From: Coniochaeta sp. PMI_546
Taxonomy: Eukaryota > Ascomycota > Sordariomycetes > Coniochaetales > Coniochaetaceae
Assembly (NCBI GenBank): GCA_021432605.1
Contig: MU271148.1
Location: forward strand, 441,362-505,361
Direction of reading: 5' to 3'
DNA: 64,000 nucleotides
Positions within the stretch are counted from its first letter, which is position 1; each line of letters begins with the position of its first letter. The notes under the pieces were generated by a model, which was not told where the DNA came from, ran no database searches, and was given only the letters and a program-made list of their open reading frames with translations. This document shows positions 12,930-27,526 of this stretch, in pieces. Position numbers and translations under genes: made by a program.

Positions 12930-14870
12930 AATATCTAACTATAAGGCCTCTCAAATATATAGACCCGTTGATAGGTCGAATCTGACGTCGGGTACTATTG
13001 ATAACGTCTTCTCTCTTATTTTATATAAATCGCCTTAATCTCGATACCGATTATATTAGGAAGAGCGATTTATCCTTTGCCATCTACCTTCTATATAACG
13101 TTTCTACGACGACGATATCCTCGCCTAAAATATATCCGTCGCAAACTACCTCGAAGCGTACCGTATACCTATTTAGGTACGCCCGGACCTTCAAAGCGAA
13201 GTTCCAAGCTAACAATTCTTTGGCGGCCTTTTACTTGATCCGATAGAAAATATACGTTCTAAGGCCTATCTAGCTTATCGAAAATGATATAGGAATCATA
13301 TCGGAAATACGATAGATAAGTACGTAATAATATCTATTATCGATATTTAACTCGAATACGTTACGGTAAAGATCAAACTATTTAACCTAACCCGTTAAGA
13401 CTTTATTACCTTATATACGAGAATAGGCGATAGTTAGCGGGAAGTTTCTTAAAGTAACGGTAGGAAAGAGTAGTCGGATTTATCAGACTTTTTGGATAAA
13501 CTAGGTAATTTCGTTACCGGGTTCGATTCCGTACCGGTATCCGTAACTTATACGAGCAATCCGAAATACGATATAGATCGGGATCTCGGGAGAAGCCGGT
13601 ACTATAAAGGGAAAGGCCGCGGTTCTCGGAATATTTCTAGAACTTCTTAGGGTACTAACGACCGTACCTTTACTGATAGTAATACGTCTGTTATATAGAA
13701 CGGTTGAATTAGTATACTACTTTCTTTCCAAATCAAATACAACTTACCTATTATTATTTGCGAAGTATATTATAAGGCTAAAGTAAACGGAAAATTCTTC
13801 CTAAAGGAAATAGTTATATCTAAAACCGCCGGTAAGAACTATTATCTTAAAAAAGTTTATATTAGCCGAAAGCTTGGTTATCGTTTTATATTACGTACCT
13901 TAGGTAACCTTTTTCTCGTTTCTAATAAGGTTATTACCTATACCTTAATAAATCCGATAATAGAATTGGTAACGGAACGAAATATTACGTTAACCTCGTC
14001 GTTATTAAAAGGTCAGTTTGGGACGTTAAAGAAGTATGAATATATAATATTACTTATTTCGAGATTTTTAACAATAGCCCGGAAAGTTCGTTATTATTAC
14101 TTTACAAAAATACCGGGTATTTTCGGCCAATTGTAATTATAGAATAGGGAAAAGTTAGTTTGATCTTCTATTCCTATTCGTCTCTTATAAAGGTTACGGT
14201 TCTCTCTTTATTAATATTAATATAACGTCTTATCTCGGCAAGTTCTACAATTTTGCGGTCGATAAGAAAATTAAAGGAATTTATTATAAATATCGTACCG
14301 TAAAGCTAACTCTTATAGGCGAGGTATTCCCGAATAGCTAGAGGCGATTCGGATATAATTTCGTAAGACGAAACGTCTTTAGTATATCTATTAACGACGA
14401 ACAAACGAAGGTATATAAACTAATAAAGTCAAACTTATAACCGTATTACCGTTATAATCGCAAATAACTACCAAATCGTTAGCCTAAGCCTAATATTAGT
14501 ATTTTGTCTCTTCTATTTTTATAATAGGATCAAGAGTCAAGATAATAGTCTTATAGTTAGTAATACGTAAACTCTAGGATAATACGAAAAGAAAAGGAAT
14601 CGGTAAAGGGTAATATTAATACCTTATAACGCCTTAATCCGGCTAATCTAAGTAATATATTCAATACGGCGGTCTTAGATTCCGTAAAGAACTCTATATT
14701 AGTTAGATTACGTCCGATATTAAGGATACCTGACGCCAAAATAGCGTCCCTTATCCGAACGATAGCGTCCTTACGCTAGGTAGTTAGGATAGTGAAAACG
14801 ATACGAACAGTCATATCTTCGGACAATATATATTCTTCTACGATTCGGGATTTGTAAGCGTTCTAGAGAC
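12930..14870. repeat. RIP-degraded AT-rich block, probably an old transposable element
   Basis: About 1.9 kb of sequence very rich in TA and almost without CA or TG; for example 13381-13440 holds neither dinucleotide, while CG remains. This is the signature of repeat-induced point mutation, which acts on duplicated sequence, so the block was once a repeat. There is no usable coding frame and no terminal repeats were found by eye. The family cannot be fixed: a retroelement or a DNA transposon are both possible. The heavy decay suggests it is old or was hit repeatedly. Boundaries are approximate, set where CA/TG frequency returns to normal. Confidence 0.8.
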
Positions 14871-16391
14871 AACTCAAGTACTTTGCTACAACCGAGACTC
14901 CCTTCATTCCTACGCGTAAGTTCAACTCCGTGTACTCGAGCGGCAAGAAGTTCCATGGATGAAATCCATCCATGGTTCGTGGTGTATTGTCGTGTTGATA
15001 TGAGACAGGCAATGTCAGAGACAGATCGATGATGCTAACGCGATTGACAGATGGAAAGCAGAAGTTGAGCGAGGTGCGGTGGTCAAGGCAGTTTGGGATT
15101 TTAGCGGTCTGGCGAACCATTGCCCTAACCGTCCAACAATCTGCACTTTGCAAAAGGACAATTCTTAGACAGGGGGCACCTGGTGTATTATTGTGTCTGC
15201 CAATCAGACAATCGTGTCAAGGGCCAGCGCCACGCAAAAGTCCAATTTTCCGCGTCGCGATACCTGGTCTCATCCCTCGTCAATGACATTATTGGTAGGC
15301 TTGATATCCCGTGGGTAGGCGAAACGCCACACAAAAGCACATTGCTGCAGAGTGACTTAAGTACTATGTACCAAAGCTTTGCAGAGTGAGTAAATCTATA
15401 CACCAAAATCATGTCCGCTTAACACTGCTGCCATGGATGCCAGACTAGACATGCAGTGATGACTCGCAAAAGGACAATACGTGACGGCCATGAAACGGGA
15501 AAGATGTCAAGAGAAACTGCATGGGTCACCTCGGATACAGACTGGCAATGAACAAGAAATCTATTTAATCCGCAAGCTTCCAAACACCTCCCGGACCCAG
15601 TGTCTCAAGGCTACAGGTCTTGGACTGACGGACAAGATATATCGTTGACCAGACGGTCCTGTGTCAGCGGCTATCTGCACTCCGACATTGTGTCTTCTGA
15701 AGATGCCTTCTCCGTCTATCCCTTCCACCACTGCCGAGTATGGATCGGCTGGCGCCGGTGTCTTCAAGTGGTGAGTATCGTAGCCTGACACCGTGAATAG
15801 TACTGATATCAATGCTGCAGCGATAGCTCTGTCACTGTGAAACGAGAGGACCGTGCAAAGGAGGAAGCACCACCGGGCTGTGATCTTCCCAAGTACGTCC
15901 GTTGGTGCCTTGAACATTGGATGTTGGCGCCTGACTGACATACAACAGGATCATGACAAGTCCTAAGGCAAGAGGCATCATTCTCCCAATAGCGTCAACC
16001 ACAATGCTTACAAGGTGGTTGTACGAAACCCGCACGACCGAGGTGACATTTACGGAGAGAATGAACCAGCAGAACTAGAAATGTTGCTTGACCCTGCTGG
16101 GAACGGAATTCTATGAACAGTTGGCAAGAAACCCAGCTATACACAAAGAAACGAAGCAAAGTGGGAGGATTCCAACTTCAAGAATAAAATTAGCCTTAAC
16201 GAGCTTGTGGTTCAAATTTACCAATATCAATGATCAATAACTTCCAGAAACCTTGATCATATAGTATGGGGCTGCAGTGCCATCTTCTCTCAAGCCTAGC
16301 TCATTGTGAACGACTATGGTCAAGGGACCTTCCACATCAGACTCGGGCAGAGCTAATTCATCGAATCCTACGACGTGAAACGACAGAATGC
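14871..16391. other. Gene-poor stretch between RIP block and HET gene
   Basis: Normal base composition returns here. The only longer frame with an ATG is 15561-15941 on the minus strand (126 codons). It overlaps another frame at 15832-16035 that contains a hydrophobic run, and a GTATGT donor lies near 15950. I recognise no family in either, so I do not call a gene. Confidence 0.4.
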
Positions 16392-18368
16392 TCAGATTAT
16401 CCTCATAAAATCCAGATCCGACTCTTTCTTCGGTAAAAGGGCCGTCCAAGTACGATCATCGGAAACCGTGCAGGAGCCCACAAATACTCTATCATCTCCT
16501 TGGTCACGGAGGATAAATAGAGATGACGCTCCTCCAAAGCAAACCACATCATCGCCTGCAACTGCCCGCAGGGGGGCGAGAAGCAATGAGCCCGTTGAGG
16601 TCAGACACAATTTGTGGCCAATGCACGACATCGCAGCCTCGTGTACAAGATCATCGCCGTTATCGTCGTCAACAGATCTCGTGCCGTTGGCAGGGGTAGG
16701 AAGTCCGTCTAACTCCAGGCCCAGGTGGGAAAGCCAAGCAGCCACTCTACGACGGAGGTCGTCGGCGGGTGAATTTAAGTCACCCAGAAATGCTTTCCAA
16801 AACGGCTCGAATGCACACGATCTGGATGAAGATGCATTTCCAATCCCTGGAACCCAGTCTCGCAATGCGGCTTCGAGCACCGGTCGAGCGTCCTTCTCAT
16901 CCGTTTCCCATGGTATAGCAACTCCCGCCCAGGTGATTTTCGCAACAACCTTTGCGCCGATAACCAGCACGTTAGGGTCTTGAGAATCTTTTATCACTTG
17001 AGGAGCCGTATTGGACCATGAGCTCTCGAAGAACTCCAAGACCTTCCACCACGCGTCTCTTTGAGGCACGCTCCAGTCGGGGACCCACGATGGCAATCCG
17101 TCAAGCTTCCTGCGCATGCCGGCCATTTGAAACACCAAGGAAGCGCGGCGCCCCTCGATTAGCCAGAATGCTACACGGCGATACAGCTCTTGCGGAGAGA
17201 TACGATAATCGACTTCCACCGGCACATCGTGGAGTTTTGTCTCGAGGAACCCATATAAAGAGTAGATCTTATCCCGTGGGTCTGTTGCATCCGAATGCCG
17301 ACACGTAATGAGTAGTGACGCCAACAATAAGACACCGTCTCCAGCATCATAACTGACATCGTCAGAGTCGCCTCCCATGTACCACGAACCTCGTCTCAGC
17401 ATCCTCATTCGTACGATGTTCGACCAGAGCTTTCCGCCAGCCGCATCAGGGAACCCGGCTTCGGACATGTTCATGGCCACGATGCCGATTAGACCCCATG
17501 GTATGGAACGCTTACCGCAGGTTAGGACGACCGTCTGCGCGAGACCGACTTCCTGTATGACCCACGCACGGTAGAACCACGGCCGGTCGAGGAAGAAACG
17601 CAGCGATGTCCAGGCTCTGGAACCACGACGTGGGAGGCTGACCTCTGAGAGAGACTCAAAGGACCGCCATCTGTCCAAGCCGACCGCCTCGGGCTCCGAG
17701 TCAGACATAGACAGGTCGAAGGAGCTATCGCTATCCTCAGCATTACGCATCAGCCTTCTCATGATCGGAGCTTGAATTGCCTCTAAGGCCCGTGCACCAA
17801 GCCTTCTCACGGTACCGCCAACACCCTTCCAGGGCGGACCACCCCCTTCCAGGTGCGCCTGCAGGCCGTCGAGGGAACTCACATGCCCGAGACGGTTTAG
17901 CAGAGCCATTGCTTTATCGCTGCCGTTCGCACGTTCGCCCAACCAAATGATCACCCTCTCAGCCTGGTAGTAAATGTCACTCATCAACGGAATTTGGGAT
18001 TTCTTCTCGTCCAAGTCCTCCTGGTTGATGCATATCGCGTCGATCCAGAGGGTGAGCGGCTGTGTCGCCCTCCTGAGCCTGCGCAGTGCGCTGTAGAGAT
18101 TCGGTCGCACGGGAAAAGGCTTGCCATCGCATATTATGGTGTGACGAGGCGGCTCCTGCCCCCAGGTGTACGAGAGTGCCTTGTAGTCTGGATCGGAGCG
18201 GAGCGTGGTGGGTTCTAGGCTGCACTGGATCTTGCTCCATTTTGTTGAGGAGGGCAGCAGACGCAGGAGGCGAATCTCACCAGGTTGGAGGGCTTTGTAA
18301 ATGTAAGATCCCGTGGCTGACTCCATTTTAATCTTGGTGAAATCTGGATCCGTGTTTGCGACGGGCAT
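16392..18368 (-). CDS. HET (heterokaryon incompatibility) domain protein
   Basis: Single exon of 658 residues from ATG 18368; the frame runs further upstream only from non-ATG codons. HET domain motifs are clear: YKALSYTWG, then LWIDAICINQ followed by SDIYYQAERVIIWLG, then RPWFYRAWVIQEV, and later DPRDKIYSLYGF. HET proteins are fungal non-self recognition factors whose activation triggers cell death on fusion of unlike hyphae; most copies in a genome have no proven partner. An acidic Ser/Asp-rich loop interrupts the domain between the second and third motifs. The C-terminal end is shorter than in many relatives: the family often ends with a conserved Gly-rich strand pair, and a second frame continues past the stop to about 16234, so the true 3' end could differ. 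The RIP block and the Clr5/TPR gene lie downstream. Confidence 0.9.
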   Translation of the reverse strand: MPVANTDPDFTKIKMESATGSYIYKALQPGEIRLLRLLPSSTKWSKIQCSLEPTTLRSDPDYKALSYTWGQEPPRHTIICDGKPFPVRPNLYSALRRLRRATQPLTLWIDAICINQEDLDEKKSQIPLMSDIYYQAERVIIWLGERANGSDKAMALLNRLGHVSSLDGLQAHLEGGGPPWKGVGGTVRRLGARALEAIQAPIMRRLMRNAEDSDSSFDLSMSDSEPEAVGLDRWRSFESLSEVSLPRRGSRAWTSLRFFLDRPWFYRAWVIQEVGLAQTVVLTCGKRSIPWGLIGIVAMNMSEAGFPDAAGGKLWSNIVRMRMLRRGSWYMGGDSDDVSYDAGDGVLLLASLLITCRHSDATDPRDKIYSLYGFLETKLHDVPVEVDYRISPQELYRRVAFWLIEGRRASLVFQMAGMRRKLDGLPSWVPDWSVPQRDAWWKVLEFFESSWSNTAPQVIKDSQDPNVLVIGAKVVAKITWAGVAIPWETDEKDARPVLEAALRDWVPGIGNASSSRSCAFEPFWKAFLGDLNSPADDLRRRVAAWLSHLGLELDGLPTPANGTRSVDDDNGDDLVHEAAMSCIGHKLCLTSTGSLLLAPLRAVAGDDVVCFGGASSLFILRDQGDDRVFVGSCTVSDDRTWTALLPKKESDLDFMRII

Positions 18369-18404
18369 TGTAAAAGTGTAGGAACCACCGATTGTCGGAG
18401 TCAC

Positions 18405-19749
18405 CGTCGAACTGTTTCCTTAATCTCAAGTCCACTGCGGCTGAACCCATAGCGGCATTTCTTGGGGGTCTAGACGTGCAATGTGGCGTCTTAAGCGCGC
18501 AACGGCTGAGGACTCCACAAAGTCGCACCTGAGCATCACCCTCCCCTCTATCGGCTGCTTGAGATAAGACATAGTGTAGAAACCACGCGGGCGGTAAGGT
18601 GAAGATCATCGCACCTTCGTCCATCTCTCTGCTGCAGCTGAGCATTCAGTCATCGCTGGAGCGTAAGGCAGGTTAGTATTGCGATCTGTGGCCATGCTCA
18701 AGCACATCGAAGAACTTTTAGGCATCCTGGTACTTTGAGGACAGAGAGCACATCCCCGAGGGAACGGAGTGCAGAGAATATGCTTCGCCAATCATGACCT
18801 CTTTATCAGCTTTCTATTCCCAGAATGCACACTGAGATGTGGTAGGAAGATGCTTGTGACTGAGTAAAAAAGGATTTAACCGTCTGTATGGCTAAAGTAA
18901 GTCCGTAGTAGAACGTCGAATTAGAGTTTCTGCAAGCGGAGCCAAAATACTGTGGCAGAAAAGATAGCCGCTTTTGACTAGGTTCCGTTGAGATAGTAGG
19001 AGCCAACATGATCCTTGTGTCGATGCCGTGGACTGCTTAGATCGCCATTATGGCCGGTTTAAAAGTGGTGCTGAATGAGATCATGTATGTTCGAAGTGAT
19101 GCAATGACTCTTGCCGACTGCTCATAGAAGGGTTGGGCGCTTACGTGTCTTACTCTCGGGTCGACAAGACTTGCTGTTGACACATGTGGGCATCTTGCTG
19201 CAGTTAAGGTGATAACGCAGACAATCTCCTCCAATTCCACTCGTCAAGGCAGGAGTGGGTTAGCTGTAAGGCCATTTGGAATCAATATGACGAAAGTGAC
19301 AGCGTCTATAGGGATAGTTGGGAGTCAAGAGGTGTATGCGAAGCAATATACACAAATATAAGAGCCTCGCTTGTCCATAGATGACCGGCCAGCAAAGCCT
19401 TGCTGGAAGGTGACGATACCGACAAGACAATGAATGGAGTGCAGTCCCTCTTTGATAATTACTTACATCTGGAAGCACCCAATATCGAATCTTGCAAGCG
19501 CCTGGCTCAACTTTTGAGAGACAAAGGTCTCTAGCTTCCATGTTGATGGAGCTACTCTTAGGAGATTCTGTTGAGGGTCCGTACTTTCCTCAAGGCTCTT
19601 CAGGCCCGAGCTCCTTCAACAGTTCTCTACAGACCTAGCCGGATTATAAGACACTTTTTCGTTCATAGAGCAGCTTTTACTTCTGCTACTTCATCTTCTT
19701 CGGAACCTGCGCACCAATACTCTTGAAGGTCCCGTTAGTCCTGTAGTAC
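18405..19749. other. Intergenic, no gene recognised
   Basis: About 1.3 kb between the divergent HET and subtilisin-like genes. Only short unrelated frames are present on both strands. It presumably holds the promoters of both neighbours; no distinct motif was seen. Confidence 0.5.
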
Positions 19750-22080
19750 ATGATGGGGCTCCCGCAGTTGCTCGTCGAGCTATACAGCAATCCCCGCTTG
19801 CCCATGAACATCATACGCTACATGCTGGTCGCCTGTCTTTTCTCGCTTGTGCTTCTTGCTTGCTCTGACTCAAATGCCAACCCTTACAGCGAGATCAAGA
19901 CCGTCGAGACCTACAAGAATGGAGCCACCGAGGTCCACAAGCATTCAGGCATCAAACCTGCTACAAACACAAACGTATTCATGACGACAGAGAAACAAGA
20001 TGACACCACAGTATACCAGTGGCTCGTTGGAACAGCAGACGTCGTGACTCAGGCTCAGATCCAAGAGGCCTCTCAGTTCCTGCAGTCGCTGACAAATACG
20101 GTGCCAAGAAAAATACTGCGTTCAGATGGTCTCTTTCTGTTCTGGGTGGTCAATATGACAAAGTGTCAGAGCGTACAGGCATGGGACCATCCAGCCATCA
20201 CCACGGTTGAGCTTAACCTGAGACTGGTCGATGCGAGAGTGCTGCCCCGGAGCACACCATTCCCAAAGGAACGACGGGATGTTCAGTATGAGACTCAGCA
20301 ACTTGCCGTCAGAGAACTCGTTGCTATTAGCCAGCCAAGGTATGTTATCTGATCTCGTGTAGGACCACTTGCAGCTCTCAATATTGGCACCGAACTAACC
20401 TACTATTGCAGTGGTGTCCCAGACGTCAACCTCTTCAAGAATTACGTATATGAGAATCACGCTGGAAGCAAGAGTTTCATCTACCATGTCGAGTACGGCG
20501 TCGCCTTTGGCAGGCACGCAGCAGTAAGCAACTACCCTCGCCATAGTCCCCCGCATGGGCCAGACACCTCTAACACCCGAGCAGGAGTTTCCAAAAGTGG
20601 CATCAACCATCCTGACAGCGGAGGCTCAAAGGAAGGGCATGAAAGGCGACGAAGACAACTCTCAGACTTTTCACAGCACATGTACGGCCGACAAAGCTGT
20701 GGGGCAGCAATACGGCGTCGCCAAAAAGGCCACCCTCATCCCCGTTATTCTCGCCGAGGATGATTTGGCAGAATTGACAGCCGCCTTCGAAGAGGTGGCC
20801 AACGATCTCCACGCTAATGTCGACCGTCGAGGATTCAGCGTCGTTTCCCAGTCGCTCGTGACGGACGGGCCAGGCGGTAGAGAGGCCGCCTTGTTATCCC
20901 GGGCAATAGGCAAAGTGATGCTTCTGGACGTGCCAGTGGTCGTTTCCGCTGGCAACTTTGGGAGCCAGCCCGGCCGCGAAGAAATAGACACGTATCCCGC
21001 ATTGCTCGCCTCGAGAGACTATCCGCTGATTGTGGTCGGATCGTGCAATCTTCAGGGTGAGAGGTCGGAATTCTCCCAGGTCGGGCACGAGCTGACGCTA
21101 TATGCAGTTGGCGAGGATGTTAGCTGTTTCGAGCACAGCCAATCCGTGCCATCAATTGGCAACGATGGCACTTCTTTCTGTAAGTCTCGCAAAGCTGCGG
21201 ACCTAATCAAGTTGGAAGAGCCACTAGCTGATATCTGATACTTGTAGCCGCGCCATTGGTCGCCGGGGAGGTAGCAGTTCTGCTTTCTCATAACCAGGTC
21301 CCTATCGACACCAGTGAGGGCAACCTTGTCCGGAATATGCGGGACTACCTGAAAACAAACGACGAAGCTGGATGGACACGTTCCGGAGACATCCGCGTGC
21401 TGTGGAACGGCATCACCGAGGACAAGAATCCCCGATTCAAGGTATGTGCTGGCGTGGCAGCCAACAAGTATGTTTCCCGGGAGACCCTCCGGGCAGCGAT
21501 CCAAGACGACTTCTGCAATGCACCTCTGAACGATCCCTTTAGCCGGCGGTACCACGAAGGCACGATGGAGGATGTGGTAATCTCGCTCGTCCACGACAGC
21601 TCGACCCCGGATACCAGCGTGCTAGACAAAGAAAGCTGCGTGCGGTACCTGCTCGCGGAGGTTACGGATGGGTGCGATGGGAACGATCCTACCGGGAACC
21701 CTTCAAATCACAAAGGCGGCGGCAGTGCAACTCTTGGGGGCGTCTCGTATCGCATTGAGCCAATGTCGCTCCGGCAGCCGGCAAATCGGCCACAAGAAGG
21801 GAGTCACGGGTGCCAGAGTCAATATAAGTTTTTATGGAATCCTTTCGTTGTCTGGGGCCACGGATGGGCGAGCGGTGACTTTGGCAAGGCGTTTCGTGAT
21901 GAGATTGCCGAACATTGTTCACTTGAGAGCGCGACGTGGAGCTTTGCGTACGGACTTGGCGAAGATGGCAGGGAGTGGACGGCCTCGTTCCGAACCGCCC
22001 CGTTCAACAAGGCCTGTGTCTCCTGGGCCGCAAAGACGGTAGGAGCCCCCGAGGAGTTCACGTGCGATGGTTCCGGGTGA
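19750..22080 (+). CDS. Secreted subtilisin-like (S8) protein with altered catalytic triad
   Basis: Four exons: 19750-20339, 20412-20523, 20585-21179 and 21248-22080 (709 residues). All three introns are GT-AG, and the last splits the serine motif so that GTS joins to SAPLVAG. A hydrophobic signal segment follows Met19 (ATG 19804), which may be the real start. The S8 fold is clear: AGN (Asn358), GTSxSAP (Ser431) and QYGVAKKA after the His site. However, the Asp motif usually written DTGV reads VEYGV (Glu224), and the His site reads FHSTC (His264) rather than GHGT. Residues past about 600 form a Cys/Trp-containing C-terminal domain (WGHGW, CV-W) of a type I associate with fungal secreted proteins. 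Inferred: a pseudoprotease or a weak, altered enzyme. The intact S8 gene at 48.7 kb is a useful comparison. Confidence 0.83.
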
Positions 22081-23187
22081 TGGAAATGGACGCAGATCGG
22101 GGAGAGAGGACCAACAGGAGGGGATCGCTGTGTTTGGGTGACTAGACTCAGACCTGCCCTTTGTGTAGACGTCTGATATTTCCAAGTCTACTGAGGGGCT
22201 AAGTCTAGATCTCGCAGATCATGAACAACCATCTCATCTCATCACTTGCTTGGCTCTGTCTGGCCTGTCCTTGTGGGTTCGTGAACTTCTCCTGTAATCT
22301 GTGTACTGCAGTCCGGACTGTCATGTTCTGACACCTCGGGCAGTAGCTACGCGAAAGCTGTTTGAGGGGCTGGGGTGACTGGGAAGAAGAACTCGTACCA
22401 TGGAACCTATAGTGCTAATGGTAAGCTCATGAATGATCTGTGATTTGGCATGGTAAGGTGGCTCTACGAAACGGACGTTGATGTGATGTTTGCGGGATTC
22501 TTTGCTTTTGGTTCTATGGAAAGTGATGCTCTGGCAATAGTAGAAGCCTAAGCAATCTACCTTAGGTACAAGGTACCTAGGTACTTCGGGGTAAGGCACC
22601 TTAGGTCTATATACTATGTGGGCGAAGGGAAGTTGGATTAAAGTTTCGGCAAGAAGCCAGGGGGCACTACTATAGTATGGAGTCACGGAGTGAAGAAGAG
22701 GGAGTGGTAAAGCAGGTGGAGACCCTGACACTTGGCCCACAGTGTGACGTTTGCATATCAAGAGTTCAAAGCAAGGAGGGAAGGAGCAGTCTTGGGTCTT
22801 CCTTCCCTCATTGCATTCTTTTCTTTTCTTTGTGAATTCCAAAGACTACAATGATTACCCCAACGTACCTGATCAGATGAGACTGATTCTCCAAAAAATA
22901 TGTTTGTGTATAGAATGACTTTGTGTTGAACTTGTGTCTCTTGCTCGCTGAAGAGACAAACGTCATCTTGAAATCTGGGGTATCTGGTGAGGAATGAGGC
23001 CAGACCCACAATTTTGTCACCACAATTTTCTGCCTCCGCAACCGCACTTTGGTCCTGTGACCAAAGCATCAAGTCCCTCGTCTCCCAAGTAATACCGCTT
23101 TCATTAACTCCATTAAACGAGAATCCTCTATAGTCCCCGAGAACCACTATAACACCTGTCTGTAAGAGTCAATCCCAACACATCAAC
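22081..23187. other. Intergenic region
   Basis: About 1.1 kb with no supported gene. It holds a short palindrome-rich patch (listed separately) and a pyrimidine-rich stretch at about 22795-22835 upstream of the nucleotidase gene. Confidence 0.5.
22557..22606. repeat. Palindromic CCTTAGGTAC / GTACCTAGG patch
   Basis: The core words TACCTTAGGTAC, AAGGTACCTAGGTAC and GCACCTTAGGT occur within 50 bases and form overlapping inverted repeats. Such AGGTACCT-rich patches recur in ascomycete intergenic DNA and may be the end of a small inverted-repeat element. No second end was found. Confidence 0.4.
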
Positions 23188-24255
23188 ATGGACAGCCCCT
23201 ACCGCCGCGAACTGCTCGCTGCCATCAGCGCCGTGCAGGAAGCCGCAGGTCTGAGCCTGTCTCTCATCTCATCCCGGGACAAAGGCACCATCCAGAAGGA
23301 CGACCTGAGCCCCGTGACTGTAGCCGACTTCTCTATCCAGGCCCTGCTTACCGCAGCACTGCACAAGGCCTTTCCTGACGATGGGTTCGTCGGTGAGGAG
23401 AGTGCTGACGAGTTACGGACGGACAGCGTACTCTGTGACCGCGTCTGGGACGCCCTGAACGAGTTCGCCACGGTGTTACCCGAGTCCAAGGAGAAGATGT
23501 TGGAGATGATTGACTGGTGTGGACTCGGCGTGCCGAATGCGGATAAGAAGAGGGTCTGGGTGTTCGATCCCATTGACGGCACCAAGACGTTTGTCCAGGG
23601 CCAGATGTACGCCATCAATGTTGCGTTGCTGGAAGGCGGCAAGCAAGTCCTCAGTGTGGTGGCATGCCCCGTCCTCGGCCTTGATGCCAAAGCCCCGCTG
23701 ATGAATGGCTCCGTTGATCCTACTGGGAGGGGCACCATTCTCTTCGCAGTCAGAGGCTACGGAGCCTACGTTAGGCCTCTGCCAGGATCTGCTGAGGAGG
23801 TGGACGTCCGGCGCCTTGAGCCTTTCGCCGAGACTCTGTCGCGGGCCGACCTTCGGCTGGTTACCAGTGTGTACATGGCGGACTCCGGAGTCGACGAGGT
23901 TCACCAAGCGGTTGCTGCGAAGCTTGGCGTTGCCTACCCTGGCTCTGACCTGCTTGCGTGGGTGGTGAGATGGGTTTCTCTTGCCCTGGGCCTAGCCAAC
24001 GTCACGGTCTGGGTCTACAAGCGCAGGGACCGGCTTGCCAAGATCTGGGACCATGCCGGTGCCATGCTTCTGTTCGAGGAGGTGGGTGGAAAGGTTACTG
24101 ATGTGGATGGACAAACAATCGATCTGAGCGCGGGCAGGAAGATGACAGCGAACTACGGCTGGGTCGCGGCACCGAGGCATCTGCATGACGACGTCTTGAA
24201 GGCCGTCCAGGAGACCTTGAGAGAACAGGGCAGACACGATCTGCTCGCGCAGTAG
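23188..24255 (+). CDS. MET22: 3'(2'),5'-bisphosphate nucleotidase, HAL2/MET22 type
   Basis: Single exon of 355 residues, typical length. Motifs of the inositol-monophosphatase superfamily are in order: VGEES (around residue 70), DPIDGT (Asp127, Asp130) and WDHAG (Asp288), the three-metal Mg site. The segment WVYKRRDRLAKIWDHAG is characteristic of the HAL2 branch rather than inositol monophosphatase. It removes the 3' phosphate from PAP (and PAPS), relieving inhibition in sulphate assimilation and of RNA-processing exonucleases; the yeast enzyme is the target of Na+ and Li+ toxicity. It is probably cytosolic; no targeting signal is seen. The frame is intact with all metal ligands present. Fungal genomes often carry more than one copy, so this may not be the only one. 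The next gene is convergent, ending 85 bases away. Confidence 0.93.
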   Translation: MDSPYRRELLAAISAVQEAAGLSLSLISSRDKGTIQKDDLSPVTVADFSIQALLTAALHKAFPDDGFVGEESADELRTDSVLCDRVWDALNEFATVLPESKEKMLEMIDWCGLGVPNADKKRVWVFDPIDGTKTFVQGQMYAINVALLEGGKQVLSVVACPVLGLDAKAPLMNGSVDPTGRGTILFAVRGYGAYVRPLPGSAEEVDVRRLEPFAETLSRADLRLVTSVYMADSGVDEVHQAVAAKLGVAYPGSDLLAWVVRWVSLALGLANVTVWVYKRRDRLAKIWDHAGAMLLFEEVGGKVTDVDGQTIDLSAGRKMTANYGWVAAPRHLHDDVLKAVQETLREQGRHDLLAQ

Positions 24256-24340
24256 CTGGTACGACGAGTGTCACAAGTTGTTGCGAAGCCGAGAGAGATG
24301 TTGTCTGTCTTCATGGGAAAAGCGGTCGTAGATCGAGTCA

Positions 24341-27526
<3,186 letters not shown>

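Noticed and set aside
13515-13545. GGTTCGATTCC, resembling a tRNA T-loop
   Set aside because: It lies inside the RIP block with no acceptor stem, D-arm or anticodon arm around it.
15561-15941. 126-codon minus-strand frame with ATG
   Set aside because: No recognised domain, overlapping alternative frame, and no clear splice model.
16234-16449. Possible extra C-terminal exon or frame continuation of the HET gene
   Set aside because: It starts from a non-ATG codon, overlaps the main frame, and no splice pair joins it convincingly.
16375-16983. 202-codon plus-strand frame
   Set aside because: It is antisense to the HET coding region and has no family resemblance; a shadow frame.
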